A stretch of 64,000 nt of DNA, from the NCBI RefSeq assembly GCF_040581485.1, contig NC_090129.1, positions 26,666,764-26,730,763 of the forward strand. The letters run 5' to 3'. The stretch's first letter is position 1, and each line of letters begins with the position of its first letter. The notes under the pieces were generated by a model. It was not told the DNA's origin. It saw nothing but the letters and a program-made list of their open reading frames with translations, and did no database searches. This DNA comes from Linepithema humile. Lineage: Eukaryota > Arthropoda > Insecta > Hymenoptera > Formicidae. The position numbers and the translations under genes are program-made. Positions 29,067 to 40,920 of the stretch are shown in pieces.

Positions 29067-29261
29067 GTTAATAGCAGATTCTTGAGGTTTCTCGTATGGT
29101 AAGGAAATAAAAATTAATATGCGATGTATCTGAGTGCATGAAATTTTAATAAAATCTGATTAATCAACTTTAAATATTTTGCATTTAAAAATTACCGTAG
29201 TCTCGATATTTTAGTACAAAGATTTTTGTTTCCAAATGACCTCAAAAATCTGCTTTAACAA
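29067..29261 (-). repeat. Dispersed repeat, copy 2 (inverted relative to 26954)
   Basis: Reverse-complement copy of 26954-27147 with scattered substitutions. The two copies flank the GC-rich block at 27.5-28.6 kb within the intron of the putative minus-strand gene. Confidence 0.65.
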
Positions 29262-29498
29262 ATGATCAGACACATAGATCAGACATTCTATATCTCCTGA
29301 TTCCAAAAACAAAATTCCTTATTTCATATCGATATTATTTTAACCAAAATTATTGTATCAAAATATTTTGTTCATATTGCTAGGATCGATGCCTCTGATT
29401 TTAAAACGTAAACATTATTCATCAAGAATTTATGATTGTAATTATTACAAAAACTTATGATTGTAATTATTACTGTATTCATAATTTATTGTACTCAC

Positions 29499-29579
29499 CA
29501 ATAAATAGCTGGACGCAGTACTACCGGTAGATTCCCTTTTCCTCTGGGATCCGAAATCTCTCTGAATCAGCGACGTCAT
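29499..29579 (-). CDS. Candidate alternative first coding exon of the minus-strand gene
   Basis: An ATG at 29579 opens 27 codons, MTSLIQRDFGSQRKRESTGS then TASSYLL, ending in phase 0 at a consensus GTGAGT donor. Spliced straight to 17419-17492 it stays in frame (SSYLL-LLNSLATD). Spliced to the 27.2-kb exon it would stop at once, so use of that exon and this one would be mutually exclusive. It is rich in Ser, Thr, Arg and Gln. Confidence 0.33.
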
Positions 29580-30495
29580 CTTTGTCTCATATTAGTTTAC
29601 GTCACACATTAATTTAATATCACATTTTATTATAAACTTCACTAAAAAATTATCGCGCACTTTATTAAAAACAAAATAAAATAAAACATATACATGCTTC
29701 ACGTATGTCACTTGCAAAAAATTTATCTGCAACAAAAAAGAAACAGTAATAGTTAATTCCACAATTAAAATAACATTTAGTATTAAAAATTTTAGTTATG
29801 TAATTAAACAAATTTTTACTAACAACATTACATACAAAATAAATAACTTTTACCAAAATACAAAAAAATAAAATATGAGTAAATACGTATTACATGTATT
29901 ATTTGAAACATTAAAGCGGTAATTATACAAGGAGAGAGAACTATCCTTCCTCTCCTTCTCGTAGAATTTATTTGGCTTTCTTCCGCTATGATTTTCATAA
30001 CGCGCAAGGGAACGTAAATATCTCGCGTCATGACTTATTCACGAATTATTCCCGTTTGTTTCGTTTTCCCATCGCGCATCGCGCCACCGCTGTGAATTTT
30101 TTTTTAGTTTATTATCTCCTACCAGGAAGGTCGCGGCCTTGACAATTCTCACGGCATAATATTGCGGTTTCCTCCAAGAAATAAAACATCCGTCGCTAAG
30201 TTTTTGAATTTTCTTCAGCATTGATATGTACAAGAAAATCAATGCTAAGAAATAAAAAAAGAGCGTAAAAAATTTTAATTTTAATTTTAAGTAGCTTGCA
30301 CTAACTCATGATAATATAATTATAAAATTATATCTCTAGTAATCTTGCGTATGCATTTGCTAGTAATTTATAGGAATAATCAAGGATGACTAAAACACCT
30401 TCCATCGAATAATAGACCAAATTAGCGTTGCGTAAAGCGTACTAGAGTCACGATAGATGCATTAGTTTTAAGTAATTGTTAAACATAATTATACA

Positions 30496-30560
30496 CTGAA
30501 GATGGCGACATCCAATGGGCTAAAACGTTTGTACATCATTATTGATTATAATTAAATGAG
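30496..30560 (+). other. Hammerhead-like / Penelope-type motif
   Basis: CTGAAGATGGC, an 8-base insert, then GGGCTAAAACGTTTG. The order CTGANGA, small stem, GAAAC-like word matches the ribozyme-like signature carried by Penelope-like retroelements. The first G of GAAA is changed, so activity is doubtful. Confidence 0.3.
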
Positions 30561-31098
30561 CATGAAAAACCAGCTCTGGCTCTAATAGCTTATTCCGTTT
30601 AATTAAATAATTTATAATTTAATTCCATTTAATTAAAATTAATTAATTTTTCAAGTGCTTGATTATTTACAAAAATTTTGACATTTTGATCTCACTTATG
30701 TGTATTTAATCAAAAATCTATCACGTCATATTTCTATGAAAAACTACTGAATCATCTGACTCTCGTTTTTCGTACAACAAGAGATGATCTAGCAATTCTG
30801 CATTATCAACCCTGAAAGTCTTTATCTTCTTGTTGAGGAAAAATGTCGAAGCACGTCGAAATAAATCTTGGTTATCTTAATAAGATTTACGAATCTTTCT
30901 TCGGCATTCCTAAACTTTTGCACTCCCAGTTCCGCAGGAAAAAGTTCAACAGACGGATTATCGCAAAAAGATAATCGCGCAATTATATTCTAGGCATAAA
31001 TAAATTATTACGCAACATAACGACTTCCGCGACTTGCCTCCTTTACAAAAATTTTAACATAAGCATCGTGAGAGCAACGGCGGAACACGGGAACTTAC

Positions 31099-31260
31099 GA
31101 ATATCCGCTGTCCAGTTCGCGTGGATATAGATGCGAGAATAGTCTTGACTGTCCGACGTCATCGTTAAGAATCGTTCAAATGATTTCGCAAGCGAGTCAA
31201 TTTTAATCGAGATCAATCAGCGCACTGTATTACTGCCGCACGCGTTTGCTAAGCGCAGCT
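31099..31260 (-). CDS. Candidate alternative first exon (distal promoter) of the minus-strand gene
   Basis: A consensus donor (GTAAGTTC) begins immediately left of 31099 on the minus strand and follows an unusually GC-rich stretch with a CATAAAAAGC box near 31275. An ATG at 31162 opens MTSDSQDYSRIYIHANWTAD in phase 1. Joined to the 27.2-kb exon this frame soon stops, so it would act as an upstream ORF, with the main start at MPLLNS. A second frame across the same junction stays open but lacks an ATG. The 5' end is a guess. Confidence 0.3.
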
Positions 31261-33912
31261 GCAAGCTTTTTATGGTAACGAGTATGAGAAATTACTGAGG
31301 TAGCTCCTTACTCGAATATTCTTTGTCCATGTATTTATATACTTATATATTTGTTTAATATTTTTTATAGACTTAAAATTCACTTATTCACAGAGAATTT
31401 AATTAAAAAAAAAATAAATAAATAAAAACAACAAAGTAATATAAAAATTAAGAAATAGAAAAAATAATTCCTTACCCTTTTTTAAGGTTTTATTTTAAAT
31501 ATTATAAGAATTAGAAATGTATAGAATATAAAAAATAAAAAACGCGTTTTTTTAATTTTCTCATCTGATCTTAATCTTGATCTTTCCGTATATTTCTATC
31601 ATTCTTATTTCCATGTTTGCAAATTCCATGCTTGCACCTGTTTTGCAGAAGTCTAGCGAGAATATCCTGCATCGTATTAATTGCACTATATTGCAACAGG
31701 TGGCAACAGCAACTGCGACAAGCAGCGATATCCTGCGATACCCGTAGTGCATAGCATTGCACATGTGAAACTGCACGTGCAAAGTGTATAATTTTGCGCA
31801 TATCAAAAAAGATAAAACATTCTTAATTTCGTATCAACTTATCCCATTAAATAAATTTTACAGAAACTGTTATACTATTGTACAAAATACTGTTATACTA
31901 AGAAATGAAAAAAAAATTTCTCGTAAGAATTATATAATTGTGTGTTATAATTACTAAAAGATTTTAAGTATATAATTTTGTTTAATTAAGTTTCTTTAAA
32001 ACTTGATTACACATTTTACGTGTTATAATCTTTAAATTTTAATATAAAAATATAGAAACAATAATAAAAACAAATAGAAAATATAGATATTTTGATTATA
32101 AATAATTTAATTAATACTTTAATATTTATCGCTTAGAATAAAAATACGCGCTATTTCCACACGATGCTCGGAAAAATCCAAAAAATTCTTAAAAAAAGGT
32201 GTCGTTAAAGTTCCGCACACAACGCAGATCAAACACTCTGTATATAATAATTTCTACCGTGTGATTACATGACGGGTTCAAGCCCCTAAAAGGTACGTGA
32301 ACGGTATTGTTCCGCATTTCCTCGACTACGTTTCTCTCACGCCCATACATATATCCGAGAGTCGCATCACATGTGAGAACCAGAAGGAAAGAAGAGAAGA
32401 AGTAGTACTTCTTTTTCTTCTTTCAGTGAATAATACGCTGGGTCGGTTAGATTTAACAGTAAGGAGTTCACGAATACGTAAGAATTCAAAAGACCGCGGA
32501 TACATAGGAGGAAGGTACATTCCTAAGAGGCGCCTGCCGTAGTTCCTGCTCTCTGAATGTGAGGTAAGACACCTCCCTGAGTTTCGAGGCGGGTAAAAGC
32601 AGACGGGTAAACATCTCCTCTCAAATTTACGAAGAAAAACTAAAGATAAGATGAATCACCGTTCGTGCGAAATACGAGCGGACACGTGTATGAATGGCCA
32701 CGTTAGGAATGTCGTTCGATTCATCACAGAAATTGTTAAAAGTAGTCTCAATTAGCTGTGCACATTAATTGTTTTCTACATTAATTTATTTTATCTATTA
32801 AATTATATATTCTTTGTGTAAAAATTAATTTTACAATTGATAATCCTTTAAGTTTTGAGAAAAGAATATACATTTTCGAATTGTATAGTATGTGTATGGT
32901 ATATACAGGGTGTTTTATAATGTCCGTGCCAACGCTCGTGTACGGATAGAGTGCGGTAAACTGAATAGAAAAGTCCTTTACCGTTTTGCAATTTTCGCAA
33001 TAGTAATTGAGATATTAATTAAAAGGGATTGACGAATAATCGCGCGTTGATCGCGACTAGATCGTAGGCTGTACGCTCTAGGCGTGACAGCAATGAGAAT
33101 CGCATGACAACGAAAAATAACAACGCATATCACTCCTGCTCTCGCTACGTGTTATTTTTCGTATATCCCAGATCCCTCTTAATGGTATTTGTTAAATTGA
33201 CAAACTTTTGTAACTATTTAAAAACTAAGCATATTTATATATATCGCAGACTTTTAAAATCAGATGAGATATTTTTAATTTCTTACACTCTCTTGTAAAT
33301 TACATACTATATCGTAGCAGAGCCAAATAAAAAAAGATATTTGTCATTTTGCGTTATATTTAAATTTCTTTCATTGTTATGTGATTGTGTATAACTTCTA
33401 GCGCATATTTTATATCTCAAACTTTTTATCTATATGTGTCATATAATATAAATAAGTTTGATTAATGTGCAGGCTGATACACAAGACTGAAACGACTTTT
33501 ATCATCGTCAGTAGCGTTTCATTAATACTGCACAAATGTTGCTCATTTGATCACAGAAACGATGTGTGCGATAATAATTGATGACATAATGAGTTTCAGT
33601 TAATCATTGACACTCATATTTATTTGCGTTTGTAGTAGTGGAATAAATTATGAAAATTCTAAATCGATCCAATTTTCAGCCTTTGTGAATACATATGTAG
33701 AATCTAATAAAAAAATAATAAACTTTATTTTAGTTTATTTATTCACGTCTAAAAAAATTTGTGTCCATCATTAAATATTATTATTTAAATAAATTATATG
33801 CAAAAACAAAAAACAACAAAATAAACTTAATTATTTTAAGCTTTGTTTAGTAAAAAATAAATTTTATCACTTTGCATCTTATTGATTATATTTAATGTGT
33901 TAAGACTTGGGG

Positions 33913-33935
33913 AAAAAAAAAAAAAAAAAAAAAAA
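33913..33935. repeat. Poly(A) 23
   Basis: Twenty-three A without a nearby AATAAA or coding remnant; either slippage or an old retroelement tail. Confidence 0.9.
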
Positions 33936-36900
33936 GAAAAATTTGAAAGATTCAAGGACCACTATGGCATCAATGAAATGTAATAAAAAAATGCACCGAA
34001 ATCATTTTAATCATCAAAAGTCACTTTAATCAATTATCTAAAAAATAATTAAAGAATGTATATACATTAAAACCTACATATATACAGTAGTATACCTACA
34101 CATATCACTTGCACACATATTACACACATATTCGTACACTGTAATTTCTTTTTCTGCTATGCTTCCTTCATTTTATCACTTGTCGCATTCATACCAATTG
34201 ATAAACACTGAAATAAATTGCTTGAATGACTGCACGCGCATCTACCGTAATTGATAATAATCGATTTCAATGTGATTGCACTGCTGAAGCATGACAAGAT
34301 TCAAATTAGAAGACGATATTTTTAGCACACGGGATTTGGTAGAAAGAGACGACGAGACCACGTAGGGCCTCGGGCATCACTGGTTCCAGTATTAACGCCA
34401 TCATCACCATCAACCGCCTCCAACCACCACTACCATCACCACCACCACCACCATCATCATTATCACTACCATCATCGTTGCCATTGTGCAGTGTTGTATT
34501 AACAGCGTTGACAAACGACCTCAGATATACCAATCAACGGCTTTTATCAATTTCGAAAGAATTATTTATCGCAATTTGTCAATTTTTGCTATTATAAATG
34601 GCGAAAAAGTTTGTGTTAAATATTTTTAATATTAAATATTTTTAACTATTAATATTTTAAACTATTTTTAAACTTTATTAGAAATAACTTTAGTATCTCG
34701 ATATTTTCGCCAAGAAAAATCAATATTTCAAATCCATGAAAAAATTTATTATCAAAATTAAAGTTGCAACATGTTGTTTATGTGTGTGCGTTAAATATTA
34801 ACTTACAATTAGTATATTTTAAAAATTTTTCTACAAATTCTAAAATTTTTTATATTATAATTATGACTTTTAATAATCAAATATCTTTATTAAATTATAA
34901 AATTCCTAGTGTCAAAAATAGATTATGATATTCGAATAATTTTAATCGTATTTATAGATAGATTAAATATAATTAATTGTTATTAGTTTCTTACATAAGT
35001 GTGCGACCTTTTTTAATTGCGCGACTAAATACTGCTTCATTTCCGCTCGTGGTTCGTTGTTATCATGCACTAGTCGAGGTTTCCTTTATGATGAATACGT
35101 TTACACCAAGGCACGATCAAACGACGCGCGGCACGCATACACACATACACAAACGCGCGCGCGTGCATAATTAATATTTCACGATTATGTCGTCAATTAG
35201 TCTTTACTCCACATCAAATTTATTTCCAAGAATTCTAAGAGAAAGAGAGAGAAAGTGTTTTCATAATTATACACATTCATTGATTGTTATATTCAATCTT
35301 ATCTTAAAAAAATCTTATTACGAATCTTAAAAAAAATCTCAAAATTTTGCATAAAATAATTTTCTTTATAAAAGATAATATAATGTAATATGCGCATAAT
35401 GCCAATTTACAATTAATAAAAAATTCGCACAATATATTGCTTATCTAAGTTAGCCTCACCTTTTTAAAATTCAAGAAAAGTAATAAAGGTAATAATGGTA
35501 ACATGTTAAATTAAAAAAGTCCCACGAATTACAGTATATACATATATACAATTGAAAATTTTCGAAATCCTGTGTATATTTTAAGTGTTGTGTTAATCTT
35601 TCTCATAAAAAATGGTCAGTTGAAATAATATTTTCTTTGTAATGATTACTCTTTCGTGCATCGCAACGTTTGTTGTATAATCACGTAATCAGGAGATTAC
35701 GTGAGAGATCGTTAAAGAGGAATACATTGAATCTTAATATAGCAAGTTATTCCCCAGAACCCAGCGGTGCATTTCTAATTTGTTTATTGCCGAGTGGCGT
35801 TTCGAAATCCCGGAAGCGCGCACGATTGTGTGGATGGAGAATCGACAGAGCAAGATACACGTCAAAATCATCGTTGATTAGTCACTTCCGATCGCGAGAG
35901 GAATAGAAAAACAAAGTTATCGTGCCATCCTGCGTCCTTTGAACTCAGAGTAAAAAGTAAAGTTCTTGCTACGTCTAAATTTCATTCTATTTAAATTATT
36001 ATGCAATATTTAATCAACAAAATATATATTAATAATTATTTGTCATTTAAATTATAGCAATATAATTTTTAATTTAATAAATTCAAAAAAATTTGAATAC
36101 AAAATCAATAAAGATTATATTGCTATAAATTTGACTAATTAATAGCTGTATTCTTATTATTTAATTTTCCGATTAAGTACATATATATATAATTCTGTTA
36201 ATTTTTGCGACTATAAAAATAGTTAACTTAAAAAATATGACAATAACCTGGTGCTTCAAATGTTAAGAATGTATTTTAGTATATAGAAAAAGTTTCAGAA
36301 AATCACAATTTAGTACTTTTTGAACAATCGTGTCAACCAACTTGAAAAGCAGCAAATTCTAACGACAGTTTTCCAACAAAATCACCGAACCCCAAAATCG
36401 AACCCCAAGACGAGAGGAGAATTAATCGACATTGGACGGACGGATCAAGTTTCCGGATTTAATTGAAAGCTAATTAGCATCACAAAAGGCTGGCGGGTGT
36501 GGCGATGAGAACATACGATTAATTGGTCTTACCATCGGCTCTTCGCCAAACTTTCATTCATATGATCATTGAGTGGTTTGATCATTCAATATGTCGATTA
36601 TAATTAATCGTAAGTGTTCATAGGTTTTTAAAATTTTTCCAATACTTATTTTTTTTCTTTTATAATATTTCCGTTGGGTTTCTTTGATCAAATTGTTTTT
36701 TTTCTATATATCGATAAATTCTACATTAAAATGGCAAGTTATTATGTTATTGTAATAAACTTTTTATATTGAATTTTCTTCGACTTTTCTATTAGTATAT
36801 TTCTATCAGTAATTTTCTATCAATATATTCTTCCTATTTTACATATCACAGTAGTCACACACTAAATAATGTATCATTTGCAGACTTTATTAATGAAAAC

Positions 36901-36960
36901 TGTCAACAATACTATATCATCATATGTTGCAAATTGTCAATTATCAGTTGGTTAACTACT

Positions 36961-36974
36961 CCCCCCCCCCCCCC
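36961..36974. repeat. Poly(C) 14, followed by (CT)n
   Basis: Fourteen C, then GCTCTATCTCTCTCTCTCTC, about 170 bp upstream of the OBP-1 TATA box. Confidence 0.95.
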
Positions 36975-37148
36975 GCTCTATCTCTCTCTCTCTCTTCCGT
37001 GATCTGTAAATTGCGGAAGTTGCTTTCCTTGTCTTGACACAACAAGAAGGTACGAATTTCCTACGGATAAATACCATGAAATCAAAGCTCCAAACGAGAT
37101 AGCTGCCTGTTATATCAACCGCGACTATCTGTTGACAGTCAGAGTCTT

Positions 37149-37181
37149 TATAAAGACGTGACGAAAACTAGTTACGGCTCA
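37149..37181 (+). promoter_or_regulatory. Core promoter of OBP-1
   Basis: A TATAAA at 37149-37154 lies 32 bases upstream of a CTCATCG that fits an arthropod initiator (A at 37181). This is about 54 bases before the start codon. The start site is inferred from spacing only. Confidence 0.5.
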
Positions 37182-37234
37182 TCGTCGGTTTTGAGGAAAT
37201 ATTTTAGATTGAATTTGTTTGCACATTTGTCTAA

Positions 37235-39196
37235 ATGAAATACTGTAAAATGTGCACTGGTCTACTAATTTGCGTGATTATGGTAGCGTTCGTCGCAGTA
37301 AATCAGGCAGATGCTGTAAGTTGCACAATCTATCAAATAATTCATCATGTTAAACATCAAATGGAATCATATTAAATATAAAATCTATTTTTTAAACAAA
37401 CATTTCATGTATCATTTTTAAGACTTTTACATAACCAGCATAAATTTTTTTTCAAATTTATAACATTCTTTATAACTCCAAAAAATATATGGTATAGTTT
37501 TTAAACTTCATAAAAAGTCTGAAAATAATTAATCATCTTTAATATGCTATTTGTAATATTTTTTCGTGTAATACCTATATTATATGCGTGCTAATCGACT
37601 ACAAAAAAAATACAAAACAAAATGTGTATACATAATTTTATAATAATGTAGGCGATGACGATGGAGCAAATTCAGAAGACTGCGATGACAATGCGGAACA
37701 CATGCACGACAAAATCTCATGCGGACGCTGGTGAGTATATTCCGAAAATCTTTTTTGCGATATAAACGCATGATCCCGTATTTATCAAGCGTCTTGATTT
37801 ATATCGTTAATTTACATAAATTGCGTAAATACAAAGCAAGTTTGTGCAAGTTTAACATGTTTTAAAAAGCCAAAAAATCAATGAATAAAATTATAGTATA
37901 ATGTAAAAAACAAAGCATCAGGAAATCAATAATGCTTGAAGATGAAACGCACGTGATACAGAATCACGAAAGCACACGTTGACTAATTACAGTAATCTTC
38001 ACTTTAATTCTTACCTGCATCTTCCGGTTGATGCAATTTAGACTCCATTCTATAACGTTACGTTATCCTTCCTCGCATATAAAGTGCATGGTCACTAACA
38101 TCACCTACATGATGTATGTTCACAAATGACTTTTTAACTAAAGTTGATGTCCTTGATTGACCAAATTTTAAATACAAATCTTTTACTTAAAAAAATTATT
38201 CATTATACTTAATTTTTTCAAACTTTTATGCTACAGTATTTTTATCTTAAAATTTGAAAACACTCTTATATATTCACAATTTTTTTTAAATGTTATTAAA
38301 ATTAATTGTTGAATTTCTATAAAATCAAAAATTGAACCTTTAACGCTTTCTTTTTTATAGGAGCTGTCGCAGCAATACAGAATGGTGAATTCCCCGATGA
38401 TAATCAATTATTAAAATGCTACACGCTTTGCGTAATGAAAACTATGCGAACTGTAAGAATAAAAAAGTATTTCTCATCATTGCAACATATTTGAATGCAA
38501 TAAATAAAATTAATGCGATACAGTACTAATATTTGATAAAAATTAATTCTTCAATTCTTTTGCTTTTTGTCTGGATATTTTAAGAAAAAATACTAATATG
38601 CTAAAGATAAAATCTTAATTGATTAAAAATAATTTTTAATAATAATATATATAAGAATTATTAAATTTATTATAATTCAATACAATATTATAATTAATAA
38701 TTTAAATATTTTTTGTAATTAAGTTCAAGAATGGACGCGTAGATGATGGCATGCTGACTAAACAAGTGGATCTAATGCTGCCTCCCGATTTGTCGGTACC
38801 TATGAAAGCAACTGCGATTAAATGTGCGGCCGAGCGTAAGTACATTTTTCTAAAATAAAAATTAATACCAATTTTAAATTTAAAAAGCAAGATTTCAGAT
38901 TATTAGGTAATCAAAACCATTTTTTTTTTCTTGCAGTTTTATAGCAATACTTGCCATATCAAAATTATTTTTAATATTATAATTTTTAATAAAATTATTT
39001 ATATAATTTGTATTTATGTAGTACGTATATATAAATACGTGCATTGTTATAAATAGAAATCGCGATTCAAAGAAGAATTGAGGATTTGTAAATTTCTGAT
39101 TTTTTTACAGCTCCCGCTGGCGATGATTGTGCAACAGCTTATCAATTTGTGAAATGCAGCTATCAGACAGATCCAAATCACTTCTTTTTCCCTTAA
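37235..39196 (+). CDS. Odorant-binding protein, classic six-cysteine type (OBP-1 of this array)
   Basis: Five exons: 37235-37315, 37652-37730, 38361-38452, 38724-38835 and 39111-39196, all with GT/AG borders and intron phases 0, 1, 0, 1. They join to 149 residues. Exon 1 encodes a 27-residue start with a hydrophobic core (LLICVIMVAFVAV), read as a secretion signal. The mature part has six cysteines at residues 45, 73, 77, 118, 128 and 137. The gaps are 27, 3, 40, 9 and 8, which is the classic insect OBP signature and predicts disulfides C1-C3, C2-C5 and C4-C6. OBPs are secreted helical carriers of hydrophobic ligands in sensillar lymph and other fluids. The tail DPNHFFFP closely resembles that of the next gene. 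The start is the first ATG after a TATA-like box at 37149, and an AATAAA lies at 39247-39252. The ligand cannot be told from sequence. Family assignment is secure; exon borders are inferred by eye. Confidence 0.93.
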
Positions 39197-39623
39197 TCGA
39201 AATTAAATAAGGATAAAAGCTTTTTGACAAAAATATGATTATATCAAATAAAAAATTGTAAATATTTTTAGCAATACATAAATATATAAAAGTATACATT
39301 TGTATTGACTTCGACTCGGAATTGTATCACAAGAATTATGTAATCATAAATTTATGATCAAATAGATTGCAATGAAATGTGCAGTTATATTAATAGTACA
39401 ATACTATGCAATTTATGGCAATTTATGGCAATTGCAATAATATATGCAATAATTAGTTATTATAATTAATAAATAGTTGACTTTAAGCAATGCATGATAA
39501 AACTGTGAAAATTTTACTATTTAGAAGAGATACCGACAAATAATTGCCAATATATCGACATTTGCTTTGAAAATTGCACACTTTATAACAAAGAGTCTTG
39601 TTATATATACATATATGTATATA

Positions 39624-39830
39624 CACTGCCAGTCAAAAGTTTGGACAATAAGTATTTTTTCTGTAAATATTTTTAAATTCTATTCCCGTAAATCCTTTAA
39701 TAGAGATATATGTCCATACATTCTTGAAAATGTTTATTTTAAGTGTGGTTACATAGGTTGAAAAAAATTACAAAGTATCAAGTAATAAATTCAACTATAT
39801 TCTTTATCCAAAAATTTTTTACTGGCAGTG
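39624..39830. mobile_element. Tc1-like MITE, TA target site
   Basis: CACTGCCAGTCAAAAGTTTG at the left and the matching inverted end (TTTTTTACTGGCAGTG) are flanked by TA. The 207-bp element has termini typical of Tc1 elements. It lies between OBP-1 and OBP-2. Confidence 0.75.
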
Positions 39831-40715
39831 TATATGTATCAAATTTTCAAAAACTTCTCCTATTTCCCTCAAATATTATAATAAATAAAAAAAAACAAGA
39901 CAAAATAGTATAAAATACTCCACAAATATTAGTCTTTTAAAATGTATTTCCATTATACATATAATATTTTTATTATTATACCCTTATTAACTTATAAATC
40001 CTTGAATATTATAATTCTAATAATGGGATTGCACAAATTGCAAAAGATAGCTGCTTTTAAACCAGCAATACTTAACTTATTTTTTAATAAGAGTTTGCAA
40101 TTTAATTGCAATTTGAACAACAAAGTATCGGTAAAAAAAAATTAATTTTCTTGAGAATTTTTAATTTTAAACTACAAAGCAATTGGCAAAGAGAAATTAG
40201 TTTCAAGAAATATTCTTAAATCGTTTCTTCTTTTTTACTGTAACACGCTCTCTTTAATTTGCGTTAGTGACACACTTTCCGCATTTCTTTTGTCGTTTTC
40301 TAATAAATTAAAACTAAGAAAGCGATACTAAAGACACAAATTTTTGATAATAATAAGAAATAATAACTATAATCAAGACATAATGCAACCATAATGTTTT
40401 GGTAAAACTGAAGATAATAAAGTTAAAAATAAATGTAAAACAAAATCAAAGATAATGTTATTGTTAAAGATCTCTCATAAAAAATTAATCTCCGATATAA
40501 AAATATTGTTACTAACATAAAAATTATTTGATTTATCAATAAAAATCTGTTTCCTTTAAACGCATTTTGCATTAAATGCAGACGTATAATTTAGTAAACG
40601 CATCAATGGCGCACTTGCATAATGTTTGCGATTTTCCGACTCCAGGAAATAATAATAAGACTCGGGTGTCGCACTATTAGCGCTAAGTATCACTAATTAT
40701 TTCAACCAAAACGGC

Positions 40716-40723
40716 TATTTAAA
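40716..40723 (+). promoter_or_regulatory. TATA-like box of OBP-2
   Basis: TATTTAAA lies about 200 bases before the start codon, implying a 5' leader of roughly 170 bases. No clear initiator was picked out. Confidence 0.35.
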
Positions 40724-40920
40724 GCGTATTAGAACGTGTCACCTTAAAATTGAACGTTCTCCCTCTTGACTCTATATTACTTCCGTATATAAAAGTGGAT
40801 AACGCATTTCGCACGCGATTTGCAAAAGTCAAGTCCAATTGCGATTCATTGAGAGCCCATTTTCCAATTAAAAAAAAAATAAATAAAAAAGGAAAACAGT
40901 ATCAAGAACAAGAAATAAAA

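Larger units (their letters stand above)
31270..37140. other. Spacer left of the OBP array
   Basis: AT-rich, no supported gene. It holds a possible transposon end at 32908 (ACAGGGTGTTTTATAATGTC), the poly(A) at 33913, a CACCAC/ATCATC-rich tract at 34385-34480 and a CpG-rich spot at 35100-35165. Confidence 0.4.
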
